From assembly GCA_964531695.1 (NCBI GenBank), contig CAZHEH010000008.1:34183-98182 (forward strand): a DNA stretch of 64,000 bases, read 5' to 3'. The position numbers were made by a program, and so were the translations under genes. Shown piece by piece: positions 15,993-24,751 of the stretch. The DNA comes from JAGXKT01 sp964531695 (GTDB lineage Bacteria; Planctomycetota; Phycisphaerae; SM23-33). Under the pieces are notes generated by a model. The model had not been told where the DNA came from, did no database searches, and saw nothing but the letters and a program-made list of their open reading frames with translations. The stretch's first letter is position 1; each line of letters starts with the position of its first letter.

Positions 15993-18233
15993 CTACGGGC
16001 CGTCCAGCAACTCCACGCTGGTATGGGCCAGCTTGATCGTCTTCGGCCCGCTGTCCTGGAAGAAGATCTCCGCGCGAGTCTCCGGCCACGGCTGGGAAAC
16101 CTTGAGTACCTGCCCGGCGCCGAACTTCGGGTGGTGCACGCGGCAGCCCGGCCTGAGGTACTCGTATTCCGGGGGCATCGGGTGCTCGCGGGCTATTGCC
16201 TCGATCATCTCCCGCTCCTCGTGCGGGTCGGCCGAGCCGCCCGCGTAGAACCCGCCCCGGCGGGCCGCGCCGGCCCGGTCGAGCCCGGCCGGAGGACGCA
16301 CCGGCGCCGTCTGGTCCTCGAACTCGACATGCTCCCGGCCGATCTCGTCGAGGAACGGCGAGGCCGCCTGCGGGCGGTTCTGTCCGCGCAGGCGACGCCG
16401 GCGGGCGCACGTCAGCGTCAGCCCATCCTGCGCGCGGGTCATCCCGACGAAGGCAAGCCGGCGCTCCTCCTCCACATCCGCCTCGCTCGCCCGACCGAAG
16501 CCCCGCGGCTCCCGGCGGAACGGCAGCAGCCCGTCCTCGCAGCCGACGACATACACGCACGGGAATTCGAGCCCCTTGGCCGCGTGCAGCGTCATCAGCG
16601 TCACCGCCCCACCGCCACCCTCGAAGTGGTCCAGGTCGGACACCAAGCTCACCTGATACAGGTACTCGCCCAGCGTGCCGCCCTCGGTCCGCTCGTCGAA
16701 CTCCGCGGCCGTGCTGATCAGCTCGTCGATGTTCGAGCGCTGCTGACGGTTCTCCTCGTCGTCGCCGGCGAGCGCTTCGGCCATGCCGCTGCGGCGGTAC
16801 ACGTCCTCCATGGTGTCCCGCACCGAGCGGCCCTCCGCCGCCTCGGCCATGGCGGCGATGCCGTCCGCGAACGCCCGGACGCGTGACGCCGCGCGGCCCA
16901 AGGCCTCGGGGGTCGCCTGCCCCGCGGCCGCCAGCATGGACACACCCGTTCGCTCGGCCGCCGCCTCCAAGCGGCCGACGGTCGTGTCGCCGATACCCCG
17001 CGTCGGCGTGTTGATGATCCGCCGGCAGCTCAGGTCGTCCCGCGGGTTGACCATCAGTTTCAAATACGCCAGCAGGTCCTTGACCTCGCGGCGATTGAAG
17101 AACTCCACTCCCCGCGCGACGCGGTACGGAATGCCCGCCCGGAAGAGCGTCTCCTCCAGCACGCGGGACAGGGAGTTGACGCGGTAGAACACGGCCGTGT
17201 CGCCGTAGTCACGGCCGGCGTTGCGGGCGGCCTCGATTCGCTCGGCGACGGCTCGGGCCTCGGCCCTTTCGTCGTCGCAGGAGATGACCCGGACCGGCTC
17301 GCCGCCCTCGCGGCGGGACCACAGGTCCTTCCGCTTGCGCTGCCGGTTGCAGGCGATCAGGCGGGACGCGGCGCCAAGGATCGGTTGCGTCGAGCGGTAG
17401 TTCTCCTCGAGCCGGACGACCTCCGCGTTGGGGTAGTCCGTCTCGAATTCCATGATGTTGCGGATATCCGCGCCGCGCCAGGCGTAGATACTCTGGTCCG
17501 GATCGCCCGTGGCGCAGATGTTCTCGTGCGCGACGGCGATGCCGTGGGCGATGATGTACTGGGCGTGGTTGGTGTCCTGGTACTCGTCGATCAGGACGTA
17601 CCGGTACCGCCTACCGAGCAGGGCCCGGACCTCCGGCCGGTCGCGCAGCAGCATCGCGGTCCGGAGCAGCAGATCATCGAAGTCCAGGGCGTTGTTCTCG
17701 CGCAGCAGGCGTTCGTATTCGCCGAACAGTTCGGCGATCTTGCCGTCGCCGAACGAGTCGGCCTCCTCCGCGAACTGCTGCGGCGTCTTCAGCTCGTTCT
17801 TGGCGTTGGAGATGCGTGCATGCACGCCGGACGGTTGGAAGTGCCCGCCTTTCATGCCCAGCCGCTCCAGCGCCTGCCGCGTAATGCGGAGCTGGTCGTC
17901 GCGGTCGTAGATGCTGTAATTCGGCTCAAGCCCCGCCTCGCCGGCGAACTCCCGCAGCAGCCGGGCGCAGACCGAGTGGAACGTGCCGATCGTCGCACCC
18001 GCCGGGATCCCCAGCGCCGCCACACGCTCCTGCATCTCCCCGGCGGCCTTGTTCGTGAAGGTCAGCGCCAGGACGTTCCACGGCGCCACGCCCGTATGGA
18101 CGAGGTGGGCGATTCGGCGGGTGATTACGCGGGTCTTGCCCGACCCGGCGCCGGCGAGCACGAGCAAGGGCCCGTCTCGGTGCAGCACGGCCCGCGTCTG
18201 GGGCTCGTTGAGGTCGTGAAGGTAGTCCGGCAT
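15993..18233 (-). CDS. pcrA: UvrD/PcrA-type 3'-5' DNA helicase
   Basis: 746 residues, start ATG 18233 after AGGAG. Superfamily 1A motifs are in order: Q motif LNEPQ, Walker A AGAGSGKT (27-34), TFTNKAAGEM, DEYQDTN, GDPDQSIYAWRGA, ENYRST, TLHAAKGLEF and VGMTRAQ. The C-terminal end has the Tudor-like module GCRVHHPKFGAGQVLKV, which in PcrA contacts RNA polymerase. It acts in excision repair, removal of recombination filaments and conflicts with transcription. A promoter with TTGGCT/TATAGT lies just upstream on its strand. It converges with the MnmE-like gene, with 12 bp between stops. Confidence 0.95.
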   Translation of the reverse strand: MPDYLHDLNEPQTRAVLHRDGPLLVLAGAGSGKTRVITRRIAHLVHTGVAPWNVLALTFTNKAAGEMQERVAALGIPAGATIGTFHSVCARLLREFAGEAGLEPNYSIYDRDDQLRITRQALERLGMKGGHFQPSGVHARISNAKNELKTPQQFAEEADSFGDGKIAELFGEYERLLRENNALDFDDLLLRTAMLLRDRPEVRALLGRRYRYVLIDEYQDTNHAQYIIAHGIAVAHENICATGDPDQSIYAWRGADIRNIMEFETDYPNAEVVRLEENYRSTQPILGAASRLIACNRQRKRKDLWSRREGGEPVRVISCDDERAEARAVAERIEAARNAGRDYGDTAVFYRVNSLSRVLEETLFRAGIPYRVARGVEFFNRREVKDLLAYLKLMVNPRDDLSCRRIINTPTRGIGDTTVGRLEAAAERTGVSMLAAAGQATPEALGRAASRVRAFADGIAAMAEAAEGRSVRDTMEDVYRRSGMAEALAGDDEENRQQRSNIDELISTAAEFDERTEGGTLGEYLYQVSLVSDLDHFEGGGGAVTLMTLHAAKGLEFPCVYVVGCEDGLLPFRREPRGFGRASEADVEEERRLAFVGMTRAQDGLTLTCARRRRLRGQNRPQAASPFLDEIGREHVEFEDQTAPVRPPAGLDRAGAARRGGFYAGGSADPHEEREMIEAIAREHPMPPEYEYLRPGCRVHHPKFGAGQVLKVSQPWPETRAEIFFQDSGPKTIKLAHTSVELLDGP

Positions 18234-18258
18234 CTCTCCTGTCCGTCGTGCAGAGGCC

Positions 18259-18287
18259 ACTATACCGCCCGAATGGGCCGTAGCCAA
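18259..18287 (-). promoter_or_regulatory. candidate pcrA promoter
   Basis: Read on the minus strand: TTGGCT (18287-18282), 17-bp spacer, TATAGT (18264-18259), giving a leader of about 20 nt before ATG 18233. Confidence 0.6.
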
Positions 18288-18367
18288 GCACGCCCGTGCC
18301 GGCGCGCCAAATGGAGCAGCCGCTGCTAAAGCCGGGCCCCAGCGAACCGATGAAATAGGCGGTGAAG

Positions 18368-18970
18368 ATGAGTTCCAAGCAACACACGCCGCCGACCGAG
18401 ACGCACCACAAGCCCGTCCTGACCACGGGAGAAGTCGCGCGGATCTGCCACGTCGCGCCCCGGACCGTCAGCAAGTGGTTCGACAGCGGCAAGCTTCAGG
18501 GCTACCGGATTCCCGGCAGCGGCGACCGCCGCATTCCGCTGGCCCAGTTGGTCGCCTTCATGCGGGCCCACGAGATGCCGATGGAAGGGCTCTGTGCGGG
18601 GCTGTGCCGGGTGCTGGTGGTGGACCATCACCCGCCGCGGGGTCTGGTCGAGGCAATGGCCGAGACCGGCCATTACGATGTTCGGATCGCGTCCACGGAA
18701 TTCGAGGCGGGCGTGCTGGCCGGCACGTTCCACCCGCAGGTCTTCGTGCTGGATCTTTCCTTTGGCGACGAGGAAGCGGCCGAGGTCTGCCGGAGCATCA
18801 AAGCCGGCGAGCAGTTCAGCGGCGCCCATGTGGTCGCGACGGGGGCCTGCCTGACCGGCGTGCGGTGCGAATGGCTGCTGAATCAGGGCTTCGACGTATG
18901 CCTGGAAAAGCCCTGGTCGCCGAGCGAGCTTCTGGGAGCGATCGAGGAAGCCACCGACCTGTCGGGCTGA
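18368..18970 (+). CDS. HTH (MerR/excisionase-like) plus receiver-domain regulator
   Basis: 200 residues. Residues 18-66 form an excisionase/BldC-like winged helix (LTTGEVARICHVAPRTVSKW, then a basic wing PGSGDRRIP). Residues 81-195 are a response-regulator receiver domain with Asp86 of the acidic pocket (RVLVVDHH), the phospho-acceptor Asp129 (FVLDLS) and Lys181 (LEKPW). The DNA-binding part being in front is the reverse of classic response regulators. No histidine kinase is adjacent, so the phosphodonor is unknown. ATG 18368 is preferred over GTG 18362 two codons earlier. An intrinsic terminator follows the gene at 19099. Confidence 0.85.
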   Translation: MSSKQHTPPTETHHKPVLTTGEVARICHVAPRTVSKWFDSGKLQGYRIPGSGDRRIPLAQLVAFMRAHEMPMEGLCAGLCRVLVVDHHPPRGLVEAMAETGHYDVRIASTEFEAGVLAGTFHPQVFVLDLSFGDEEAAEVCRSIKAGEQFSGAHVVATGACLTGVRCEWLLNQGFDVCLEKPWSPSELLGAIEEATDLSG

Positions 18971-19098
18971 CGGGCCGGTCCGTGGGGGTCCATGAGAGGG
19001 ATGCGACCGCCCGGGGGGGCCGGCGGGGGTAACGCGGTCCAGGATCGTTTTGCGTGCAGCGGGCACGCCACGCCCCACTCGGGCGCGGCGCGCGGAAG

Positions 19099-19130
19099 AG
19101 GGCGGCCGGCCCGGAACGGCCGCCCTTTCC
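19099..19130 (+). terminator. intrinsic terminator after the HTH-receiver gene
   Basis: A perfect 10-bp stem, AGGGCGGCCG (19099-19108) with CGGCCGCCCT (19117-19126), loop GCCCGGAA, followed by TTCC. The GC-rich stem plus short T stretch makes it a good terminator, about 130 bp after the stop codon. Confidence 0.7.
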
Positions 19131-19172
19131 CATGCGCCCCGGCGGGGCAGATCGCCGGCTTTCAAAAGCTTC

Positions 19173-19201
19173 TTGCACGGCGTCGGCGCGGTCTGCATAA
19201 T
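19173..19201 (+). promoter_or_regulatory. strong candidate promoter of the zinc-ribbon/rnhA operon
   Basis: TTGCAC (19173-19178), 17-bp spacer, CATAAT (19196-19201), 36 bp before ATG 19238 and directly after the terminator, so it likely starts the operon 19238-22910. Confidence 0.7.
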
Positions 19202-19237
19202 GCGACTGTCCGTCCTTACAAGTGAACAGAGAGCGAT

Positions 19238-19990
19238 ATGGGATCATTGCTGTCAGCGCTGCTGGAACTTCAGTCCGTGGAACGTCAGTTGAGGCAGGTG
19301 CAGGCCAGGCGTCGCCGGCTCACCCGCTCGGCAAATCAACAGCAGCGCAAGGTCGAGGATCTGCGGGCACAGGAGGCCCAGGTCCACGAGACCCTCAATG
19401 ATCGCCGCCGCCAGGCGGACCATGCGTCGCTCGAGGTCCGGACGGCCGAGGAACAGGTCTCTCACCTTCGCGACTCGCTGAACTCCGCCAAGACCAACAA
19501 GGAATACGCGGCGATCCTCACCCAGCTCAATACGGTCAAGGCCGACAACGCCAAGCGCGAGGAAGAGGCCCTGAACATCATGCAGGCCGTCGAGGAGACC
19601 CAGCAGCAGCTCGATCAATTCCAGCAGCAGATCGCCCACGAGCAGCAGCGGCTGGAGCATATCACCGCCGAGACCGCCGAAGAGGTCAAGCGGCTGGAGG
19701 GCATGCTGGAAGAGCTGCACGGCAAGCGAGATCAGGCGGCCGCCAACGTGCCGGAGGAGTACCGACGCATCTTCGACCGGGTCGCGGAAAACTACGACGG
19801 CGAAGCCATGGCCGTCGTTGAAAAGCATGGAAACAAGCCCCCGCACGACTACGTCTGCGGGGGCTGCTTCATGAGCATCAACGCCGAGCACGTCAACGCC
19901 TTGCAGGTGCGGGACGAGGTCCGACGCTGCGATTCCTGCGGCCGGATCCTATACATCGAGACCCAGGCACAGAGCGCCCCGACACAGTAG
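19238..19990 (+). CDS. coiled-coil protein with C4 zinc ribbon (DUF164/zf-RING_7 family)
   Basis: 250 residues. A long antiparallel coiled coil fills residues ~5-170, with the family phrase SAKTNKEYAAILTQL in its centre, and the C-terminus holds a zinc ribbon with cysteines 207, 210, 231 and 234 (VCGGC and CDSCGRILY). This matches the C4-type zinc-ribbon family (PF02591), widespread and thought to bind nucleic acid, of unproven role. It is 22 bp upstream of rnhA, a pairing seen in other bacteria, which supports a nucleic-acid function. A good promoter lies 36 bp upstream of its start. Confidence 0.9.
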   Translation: MGSLLSALLELQSVERQLRQVQARRRRLTRSANQQQRKVEDLRAQEAQVHETLNDRRRQADHASLEVRTAEEQVSHLRDSLNSAKTNKEYAAILTQLNTVKADNAKREEEALNIMQAVEETQQQLDQFQQQIAHEQQRLEHITAETAEEVKRLEGMLEELHGKRDQAAANVPEEYRRIFDRVAENYDGEAMAVVEKHGNKPPHDYVCGGCFMSINAEHVNALQVRDEVRRCDSCGRILYIETQAQSAPTQ

Positions 19991-20012
19991 AGCCGTCCAC
20001 GGAAGGACACTC

Positions 20013-20453
20013 ATGCCCGGAAAGTCCCTGCGGGTCAACCTTTACACGGACGGCGGCGCACGCGGCAACCCGGGCCCGGCCGGGGCGGGAATCGTGCTGC
20101 TCGACGCCGACGACGGACAGGTCCTGCAAGAGGCCGGCTTCTTCCTCGGCCGCGCGACGAACAACGTGGCCGAGTACACGGCCCTGGTTCGCGGGTTGGA
20201 GGTCGCGGAGCAACTTGGTGCCGTGGAGGTCGCTGTCCATAGTGATTCCGAGCTGCTTGTGAAGCAGATGAAGGGCGAGTACCGCGTCAAGAACCAAAAC
20301 CTGGCGGTTCTGCACGACGAGGCCCGCAAGCTCGAGGACCGCTTCGACCGCGTTCGCTACGAGCACGTTCGGCGCGAGAAGAACGAACGGGCGGATCTCC
20401 TGGCCAACAAGGCGATGAACCGCAAAGGAAACGTGCGGGACGCGGACGACTGA
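20013..20453 (+). CDS. rnhA: ribonuclease HI
   Basis: 146 residues from ATG 20013 with GGAAGGA upstream. It cuts the RNA strand of RNA-DNA hybrids. The four carboxylates of the active site are visible: Asp13 (YTDGGARGNPGPAG), Glu54 (NNVAEYTAL), Asp78 (HSDSELLVKQM) and Asp128 (ERADLLANKAM). The sequence is of the short bacterial/archaeal type without the basic protrusion of the E. coli enzyme. It sits in a probable operon leading to dnaG and rpoD. Confidence 0.94.
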   Translation: MPGKSLRVNLYTDGGARGNPGPAGAGIVLLDADDGQVLQEAGFFLGRATNNVAEYTALVRGLEVAEQLGAVEVAVHSDSELLVKQMKGEYRVKNQNLAVLHDEARKLEDRFDRVRYEHVRREKNERADLLANKAMNRKGNVRDADD

Positions 20454-20468
20454 AGGAGGGCCGAGCCG

Positions 20469-21113
20469 ATGACTTCCGTTCCTCCCCCGCCGACGGCGCG
20501 TTCGGCCTCCAGCGGACCCGGCCCTATCTGGTACGTCGTGGCGGCCGTGCTGGCGGGCGCCACCGTTGCGGCCGTGGTGGCCCTCTGGCCGAGCTCCCCG
20601 ACATTCTCGGACTTCTGGTCCATGCTGGACGTCGACCGGTTCGACGCGCCCGGCGAAACCGTGGTCACCCTCCATGAGCCCGGTGCGTATAACATCTATG
20701 TGCGGACGAACGGCCCGCGCCGCGACGGGGCCCAAGCCGCATGGCACGTCACGGCCATGCGCGAGGACGACGAAGAAGCCATTCCCGTGGACGACCCTTC
20801 CATGTCGTTCAGTTTGACGGTGCATAACCAGGAGTACGAGGCGATAGGGCGCTTTGAGCTGTCGCGGCCGGGCGCGGTACGGATCCGGGCCGCGCAGAGG
20901 CCGGCCGCATCGGACGCTGTCGCCGAGATGGCCGTCGGGCCGGCCCCCTCGCCCAGCGGCATGCTCGGCGGAATCGGCCGGGCGGTCGCCGCCGCCGGGG
21001 TGGCGCTGTTGGGCTTGGCCGGGGCGGTGGCGATCGCGCTGGTGACGTTCTTCCGGCGGCGTCGGGCTCGGAAGACGGCCGAGGCGGGGCCGATGTTCCC
21101 GCCAACCGTGTAA
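20469..21113 (+). CDS. two-helix membrane protein with extracytoplasmic beta domain, unknown
   Basis: 214 residues from ATG 20469, with AAGGAGG nine bases upstream. A proline-rich leader precedes a first hydrophobic segment (residues ~20-42). A mainly beta-strand domain (FDAPGETVVTLHEPGAYNIYVR, VHNQEYEAIGRFEL) lies between it and a second hydrophobic segment near residues 170-195, ending in a basic cytoplasmic tail (FRRRRARK). The topology places the beta domain outside the cytoplasm. I do not recognise the family. It sits 15 bp after rnhA and 18 bp before dnaG, so it is co-transcribed with replication genes without an evident reason. Confidence 0.75.
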   Translation: MTSVPPPPTARSASSGPGPIWYVVAAVLAGATVAAVVALWPSSPTFSDFWSMLDVDRFDAPGETVVTLHEPGAYNIYVRTNGPRRDGAQAAWHVTAMREDDEEAIPVDDPSMSFSLTVHNQEYEAIGRFELSRPGAVRIRAAQRPAASDAVAEMAVGPAPSPSGMLGGIGRAVAAAGVALLGLAGAVAIALVTFFRRRRARKTAEAGPMFPPTV

Positions 21114-21131
21114 GAGAGGAGAGGCCGGCAC

Positions 21132-22910
21132 ATGCCGCGCTTCGAAGAGGCATTCATCCAGCAGGTGCAGCAGGCGACGGACATCGTCGACCTCGTCTCG
21201 GAGTACGTCGCGCTGAAGAAGCGCGGCAAGGAGTTCGTAGGGCTCTGCCCGTTCCACCAGGACTCGCACCCGTCCATGTACGTCTCGCCGGCCAAGCAGA
21301 TTTTCAAGTGCTTCGCCTGCGGCGCGGGCGGCACGGCCTTCAACTTCCTGATGATGTACGACAAGCTGGAGTTCCCGGACGCGGTCCGGCGCCTGGCTGA
21401 GCGGGCCAATATCCCCGTTCCGGAGCAGCGCCGCCCGACGGAGCAGGCCCGAGCGGGCCTGAGCCGCAATGACCTGCTGGCCGCGTCGCTGTTCGCGGCG
21501 AGATGGTTCCGCGAGCAACTGCACTCCGACGCCGGGCGGCACGCGCTGGACTACGCCCGCGAGCGAGGCCTTACGGACGAATCGATCAAGCGCTTCGGGC
21601 TCGGCTACGCGCCCGATGGCTGGGACGGGCTGCTGCGGGCGGCCACGGCCACAGGTATCTCCGACCGGCAGCTCGTGGCGGCCGGGCTGTGCGGGCGCAA
21701 GGACGAGACCGGCCGGTGCTACGACCGCTTCCGCAACCGGCTGATGTTCCCGATCATCGAGCCGGGCGGCAAGCCCGTGGCCTTCGGCGGCCGTGCCCTC
21801 GGCGACGACCCGGCCAAGTACCTCAACAGCCCGGAAACGGCGCTTTTTGACAAATCCGGCGTGCTCTACGCGCTGAATTGGGCGCGGTCGTCGATCGTCT
21901 CCAGCAAGCGGGTGATCGTCACGGAGGGATATCTCGACGCGTTGATGCCGATCCAGGCGGGCGTGGAGAACGTCGTCGCAACGCTGGGAACGTCGCTCAC
22001 CGACCGGCACGTGCGTCTGCTCGCGCGGTACGCGGACGATGTTGTGCTGCTGTTCGACGCGGACACGGCCGGGCAAGGCGCGACCGAGCGGGCGCTGGAG
22101 ACGTTCCTGTCGCAGCGGTTCCATGTGCGCGTGGCGACCGTGCCCTCGGGCAAGGACCCGTGCGACATGGTGCTGGCCGAGGGCCCCGACGCCCTGCGGC
22201 GGCTGGCCGACGAGGCGCCCGACGCGTTGCAGTACGCGTGGGATCGCACTTACGAGGCGTGGTCCAGCGCGGACAGCCGCCCGGCCGATCGCGGGCAGAT
22301 CGTGGACAGGTTTCTCACGCTCGTGGCGTCCTCCGCCGCGTACGGCGCGATCAACGAGGTTCGCAGAGGCCAACTGGCCCAGTACATCGGGCATGTGCTG
22401 AACGTCCCCGCGCCGGAGCTTCAGCAGCACATGCGCCGGCTGGCCCGCCGCGTGTCGCGGGAGCGCGGCGCCGGCCCCGAGGAGGCGGGACGCTACACCC
22501 CCCAGCGGCTGGCGGAGCGGCACGTCCTCGAGGTCCTGCTGAACGAACCGGAGCTGTTCGACACCGCGGCCGAGCGGGTCGATCCGGAGGATTTCACGAC
22601 TCCCGAGCTGCGGACGGTGGCCGAGCGGATTTGGCAGCTCGGGGCCTCGGGGCGGGTCAATCCGGAGGATGTCGTTGCCAGCGAGGCGCTCGCCCAACAC
22701 GGAGCGCTGATCGCCGACCTCTCGACGGATGGGGAACACCGCGGGAACTATGAGGCGACGCTGACCGGGGCGCTCGACGACATGGTCTACCGCCGCCGCC
22801 GGTCGGAGATCGACCAACTGAGCCAGGCCGAACCGACGGACGACGCCCTGCGCGAGCTGACCCGCCGCCTGAAGGAGGCCGACGTCCGCCGTCTTCCGCG
22901 GATCACCTGA
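21132..22910 (+). CDS. dnaG: DNA primase
   Basis: 592 residues. It makes RNA primers for replication. The N-terminal CHC2 zinc finger is complete (Cys39, His42, Cys60, Cys63). The TOPRIM catalytic core follows with VTEGYLDAL and LFDADTAGQGA, and the C-terminal region (from ~450) corresponds to the DnaB-interacting helical domain. The ATG at 21132 has GAGAGGAG upstream. dnaG directly before rpoD is the conserved macromolecular-synthesis order; rpsU, often in front of dnaG, is absent here. Confidence 0.97.
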   Translation: MPRFEEAFIQQVQQATDIVDLVSEYVALKKRGKEFVGLCPFHQDSHPSMYVSPAKQIFKCFACGAGGTAFNFLMMYDKLEFPDAVRRLAERANIPVPEQRRPTEQARAGLSRNDLLAASLFAARWFREQLHSDAGRHALDYARERGLTDESIKRFGLGYAPDGWDGLLRAATATGISDRQLVAAGLCGRKDETGRCYDRFRNRLMFPIIEPGGKPVAFGGRALGDDPAKYLNSPETALFDKSGVLYALNWARSSIVSSKRVIVTEGYLDALMPIQAGVENVVATLGTSLTDRHVRLLARYADDVVLLFDADTAGQGATERALETFLSQRFHVRVATVPSGKDPCDMVLAEGPDALRRLADEAPDALQYAWDRTYEAWSSADSRPADRGQIVDRFLTLVASSAAYGAINEVRRGQLAQYIGHVLNVPAPELQQHMRRLARRVSRERGAGPEEAGRYTPQRLAERHVLEVLLNEPELFDTAAERVDPEDFTTPELRTVAERIWQLGASGRVNPEDVVASEALAQHGALIADLSTDGEHRGNYEATLTGALDDMVYRRRRSEIDQLSQAEPTDDALRELTRRLKEADVRRLPRIT

Positions 22911-22948
22911 GCCGGCGGCAAGGAGGCAATATGCGCCCCGCCCAGCCG

Positions 22949-22977
22949 TTGACACCACCGCGCCGGTAGAATAGTAT
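22949..22977 (+). promoter_or_regulatory. rpoD promoter
   Basis: TTGACA (22949-22954), 17-bp spacer, TAGTAT (22972-22977), 51 bp before the rpoD ATG. It allows rpoD to be expressed apart from dnaG. Confidence 0.7.
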
Positions 22978-23028
22978 AGCGAGATTCCCGCGCCATACGG
23001 GCGGATAGGGCTTTTCCGGGAGTTGGGC

Positions 23029-24738
23029 ATGACCGAAACGCTCGATACAAGCGTCAAGAACCTGATCGCGAAGGGCAAGCAGCGCGGCTATCTGACCTAT
23101 GAGGAGATGAACGACGAGCTTCCGGAGGAGGCCGTCTCGCCGGACAAGCTGGACTCGCTGCTGATGACGCTGGACGAGCTGGGCATCGAGCTGCTCGATG
23201 AGGCGGACGTCGAGAAGCGCGAGGAATTCGCGGACACGGACGAGGAGCCCTCCGAGGAGCAGGGGCGGAAGAAGCCCAAGAGTTCGGGGCAAGCCGCCAT
23301 TGAGGACCTCGAGGCCGAGTCCGAGCGGATCGACGACCCGGTCCGGATGTACCTTACGCAGATGGGCGAGATCCCCTTGCTCACCCGCGACCAGGAGATC
23401 GCCCTGGCCAAGAAGATCGAGACGACGCGCATGCACTTCCGCCGCCGCGTGCTCGAGAGCGACTACTGCATCCAGCAGGCGATGGACATCCTCGCCCAGG
23501 TCCACGCCGGCGACCTGCCCTTCGACCGCACCATGAAGGTCTCGACGGCCGAGAATCTGGCCAAGGAGACGATCACGGAGCGGATGCCCGTCAACCTCGC
23601 CACGCTGAACGTGATGGCGGAGGCGACCAAGAGCGACTGGGAGAAGGCCGAGGACCGCAACGCCTCCGAACGCACGCGGAAGCACGTCAAGCGCCGGCTC
23701 TGGCGGCGCCGGCGCCGCGCCGCGACGCTGCTGGAGGAGCTGTCCCTGCGGACCAGCAAGGTCCAGCCGCTGATGAAGAAGCTCCAGCACATCTCCGCGA
23801 AGATGAACGAGCTGTCGCGGGCCATCGCCACGAGCGAGGAGAAGGACATCCCGCCCGAAGACGCGGACGTGATGCAGGAGGAGCTGTACGGTCTGATGGA
23901 CCTGGTCCGGGAGGAGCCGGAACTGCTGCACAAGCGGGTCAAGGCCATCCAGAAGGTCTTCAACGACTACGAACAGGCCAAGCGCGAGCTGTCGGGCGGC
24001 AACCTGCGGCTGGTCGTGTCGATCGCAAAGAAGTACCGCAACCGCGGGCTGTCGTTCCTGGACGTGATCCAGGAAGGCAACACGGGCCTGATGCGAGCGG
24101 TCGACAAATACGAGTACCGCCGTGGATACAAGTTCTCCACGTACGCCACGTGGTGGATCCGCCAGGCGATCACCCGCGCCATCGCCGACCATGCCCGGAC
24201 CATCCGCATCCCGGTCCACATGATCGAGACGATGAGCAAGCTGCGGAACATCTCCAAGCGGCTCGTGCAGGAGCTCGGCCGGGAGCCGACCGTTACGGAG
24301 ATCGCCAAGGAAGCCGGCATGACCATCGCCGAAACGCGCCGGGTCATGAAGATCTCCCGCCACCCCATCAGCTTGGACCGACCCGTCGGCGAGAGCGAGG
24401 ACAGCTACTTCGGCGACTTCATCGAAGACGACTCGGCCGAGAGCCCCGTCGAGTCCGCCGGCACCGAGATGCTCAAGGACCGCATCGAGGAAGTGCTCAA
24501 GACGCTCACCTACCGCGAGCGGGAGATCATCAAGCTCCGCTACGGCATCGGCGACGGGTACACCTACACACTCGAGGAGGTCGGGAGGATCTTCAAGGTC
24601 ACGCGGGAGCGCGTCCGGCAGGTCGAGGCCAAGGCCATCCGCAAGCTCCAGCATCCGGTGCGAGCCCGGCGGCTCGAGGGCTTCCTCGACACGGCCAAGG
24701 CCGGCGCCGAAGACGGCAACGGCGACGGCAAGCGGTAG
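23029..24738 (+). CDS. rpoD: RNA polymerase primary sigma factor (sigma-70)
   Basis: 569 residues from ATG 23029 (CGGGAG eight bases upstream; an in-frame TTG lies two codons earlier). Region 1.1 occupies the first ~80 residues, region 1.2 includes DDPVRMYLTQMGEIPLL, and region 2 has NLRLVVSIAKKYRNRGL, the -10-binding block KFSTYATWWIRQAITRAI. Regions 3 and 4 end in TLEEVGRIFKVTRERVRQVE for -35 recognition. The ~200-residue non-conserved region between 1.2 and 2 is highly charged. These features mark the housekeeping sigma, in line with the TTGNCN/TANNNT promoters seen throughout the window. Confidence 0.97.
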   Translation: MTETLDTSVKNLIAKGKQRGYLTYEEMNDELPEEAVSPDKLDSLLMTLDELGIELLDEADVEKREEFADTDEEPSEEQGRKKPKSSGQAAIEDLEAESERIDDPVRMYLTQMGEIPLLTRDQEIALAKKIETTRMHFRRRVLESDYCIQQAMDILAQVHAGDLPFDRTMKVSTAENLAKETITERMPVNLATLNVMAEATKSDWEKAEDRNASERTRKHVKRRLWRRRRRAATLLEELSLRTSKVQPLMKKLQHISAKMNELSRAIATSEEKDIPPEDADVMQEELYGLMDLVREEPELLHKRVKAIQKVFNDYEQAKRELSGGNLRLVVSIAKKYRNRGLSFLDVIQEGNTGLMRAVDKYEYRRGYKFSTYATWWIRQAITRAIADHARTIRIPVHMIETMSKLRNISKRLVQELGREPTVTEIAKEAGMTIAETRRVMKISRHPISLDRPVGESEDSYFGDFIEDDSAESPVESAGTEMLKDRIEEVLKTLTYREREIIKLRYGIGDGYTYTLEEVGRIFKVTRERVRQVEAKAIRKLQHPVRARRLEGFLDTAKAGAEDGNGDGKR

Positions 24739-24751
24739 CGCATTTCGCGGC

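Noticed and set aside
19893..23078. Minus-strand frame opposite rnhA and dnaG
   Set aside because: Antisense of certain genes; repetitive Val/Arg/Asp content.
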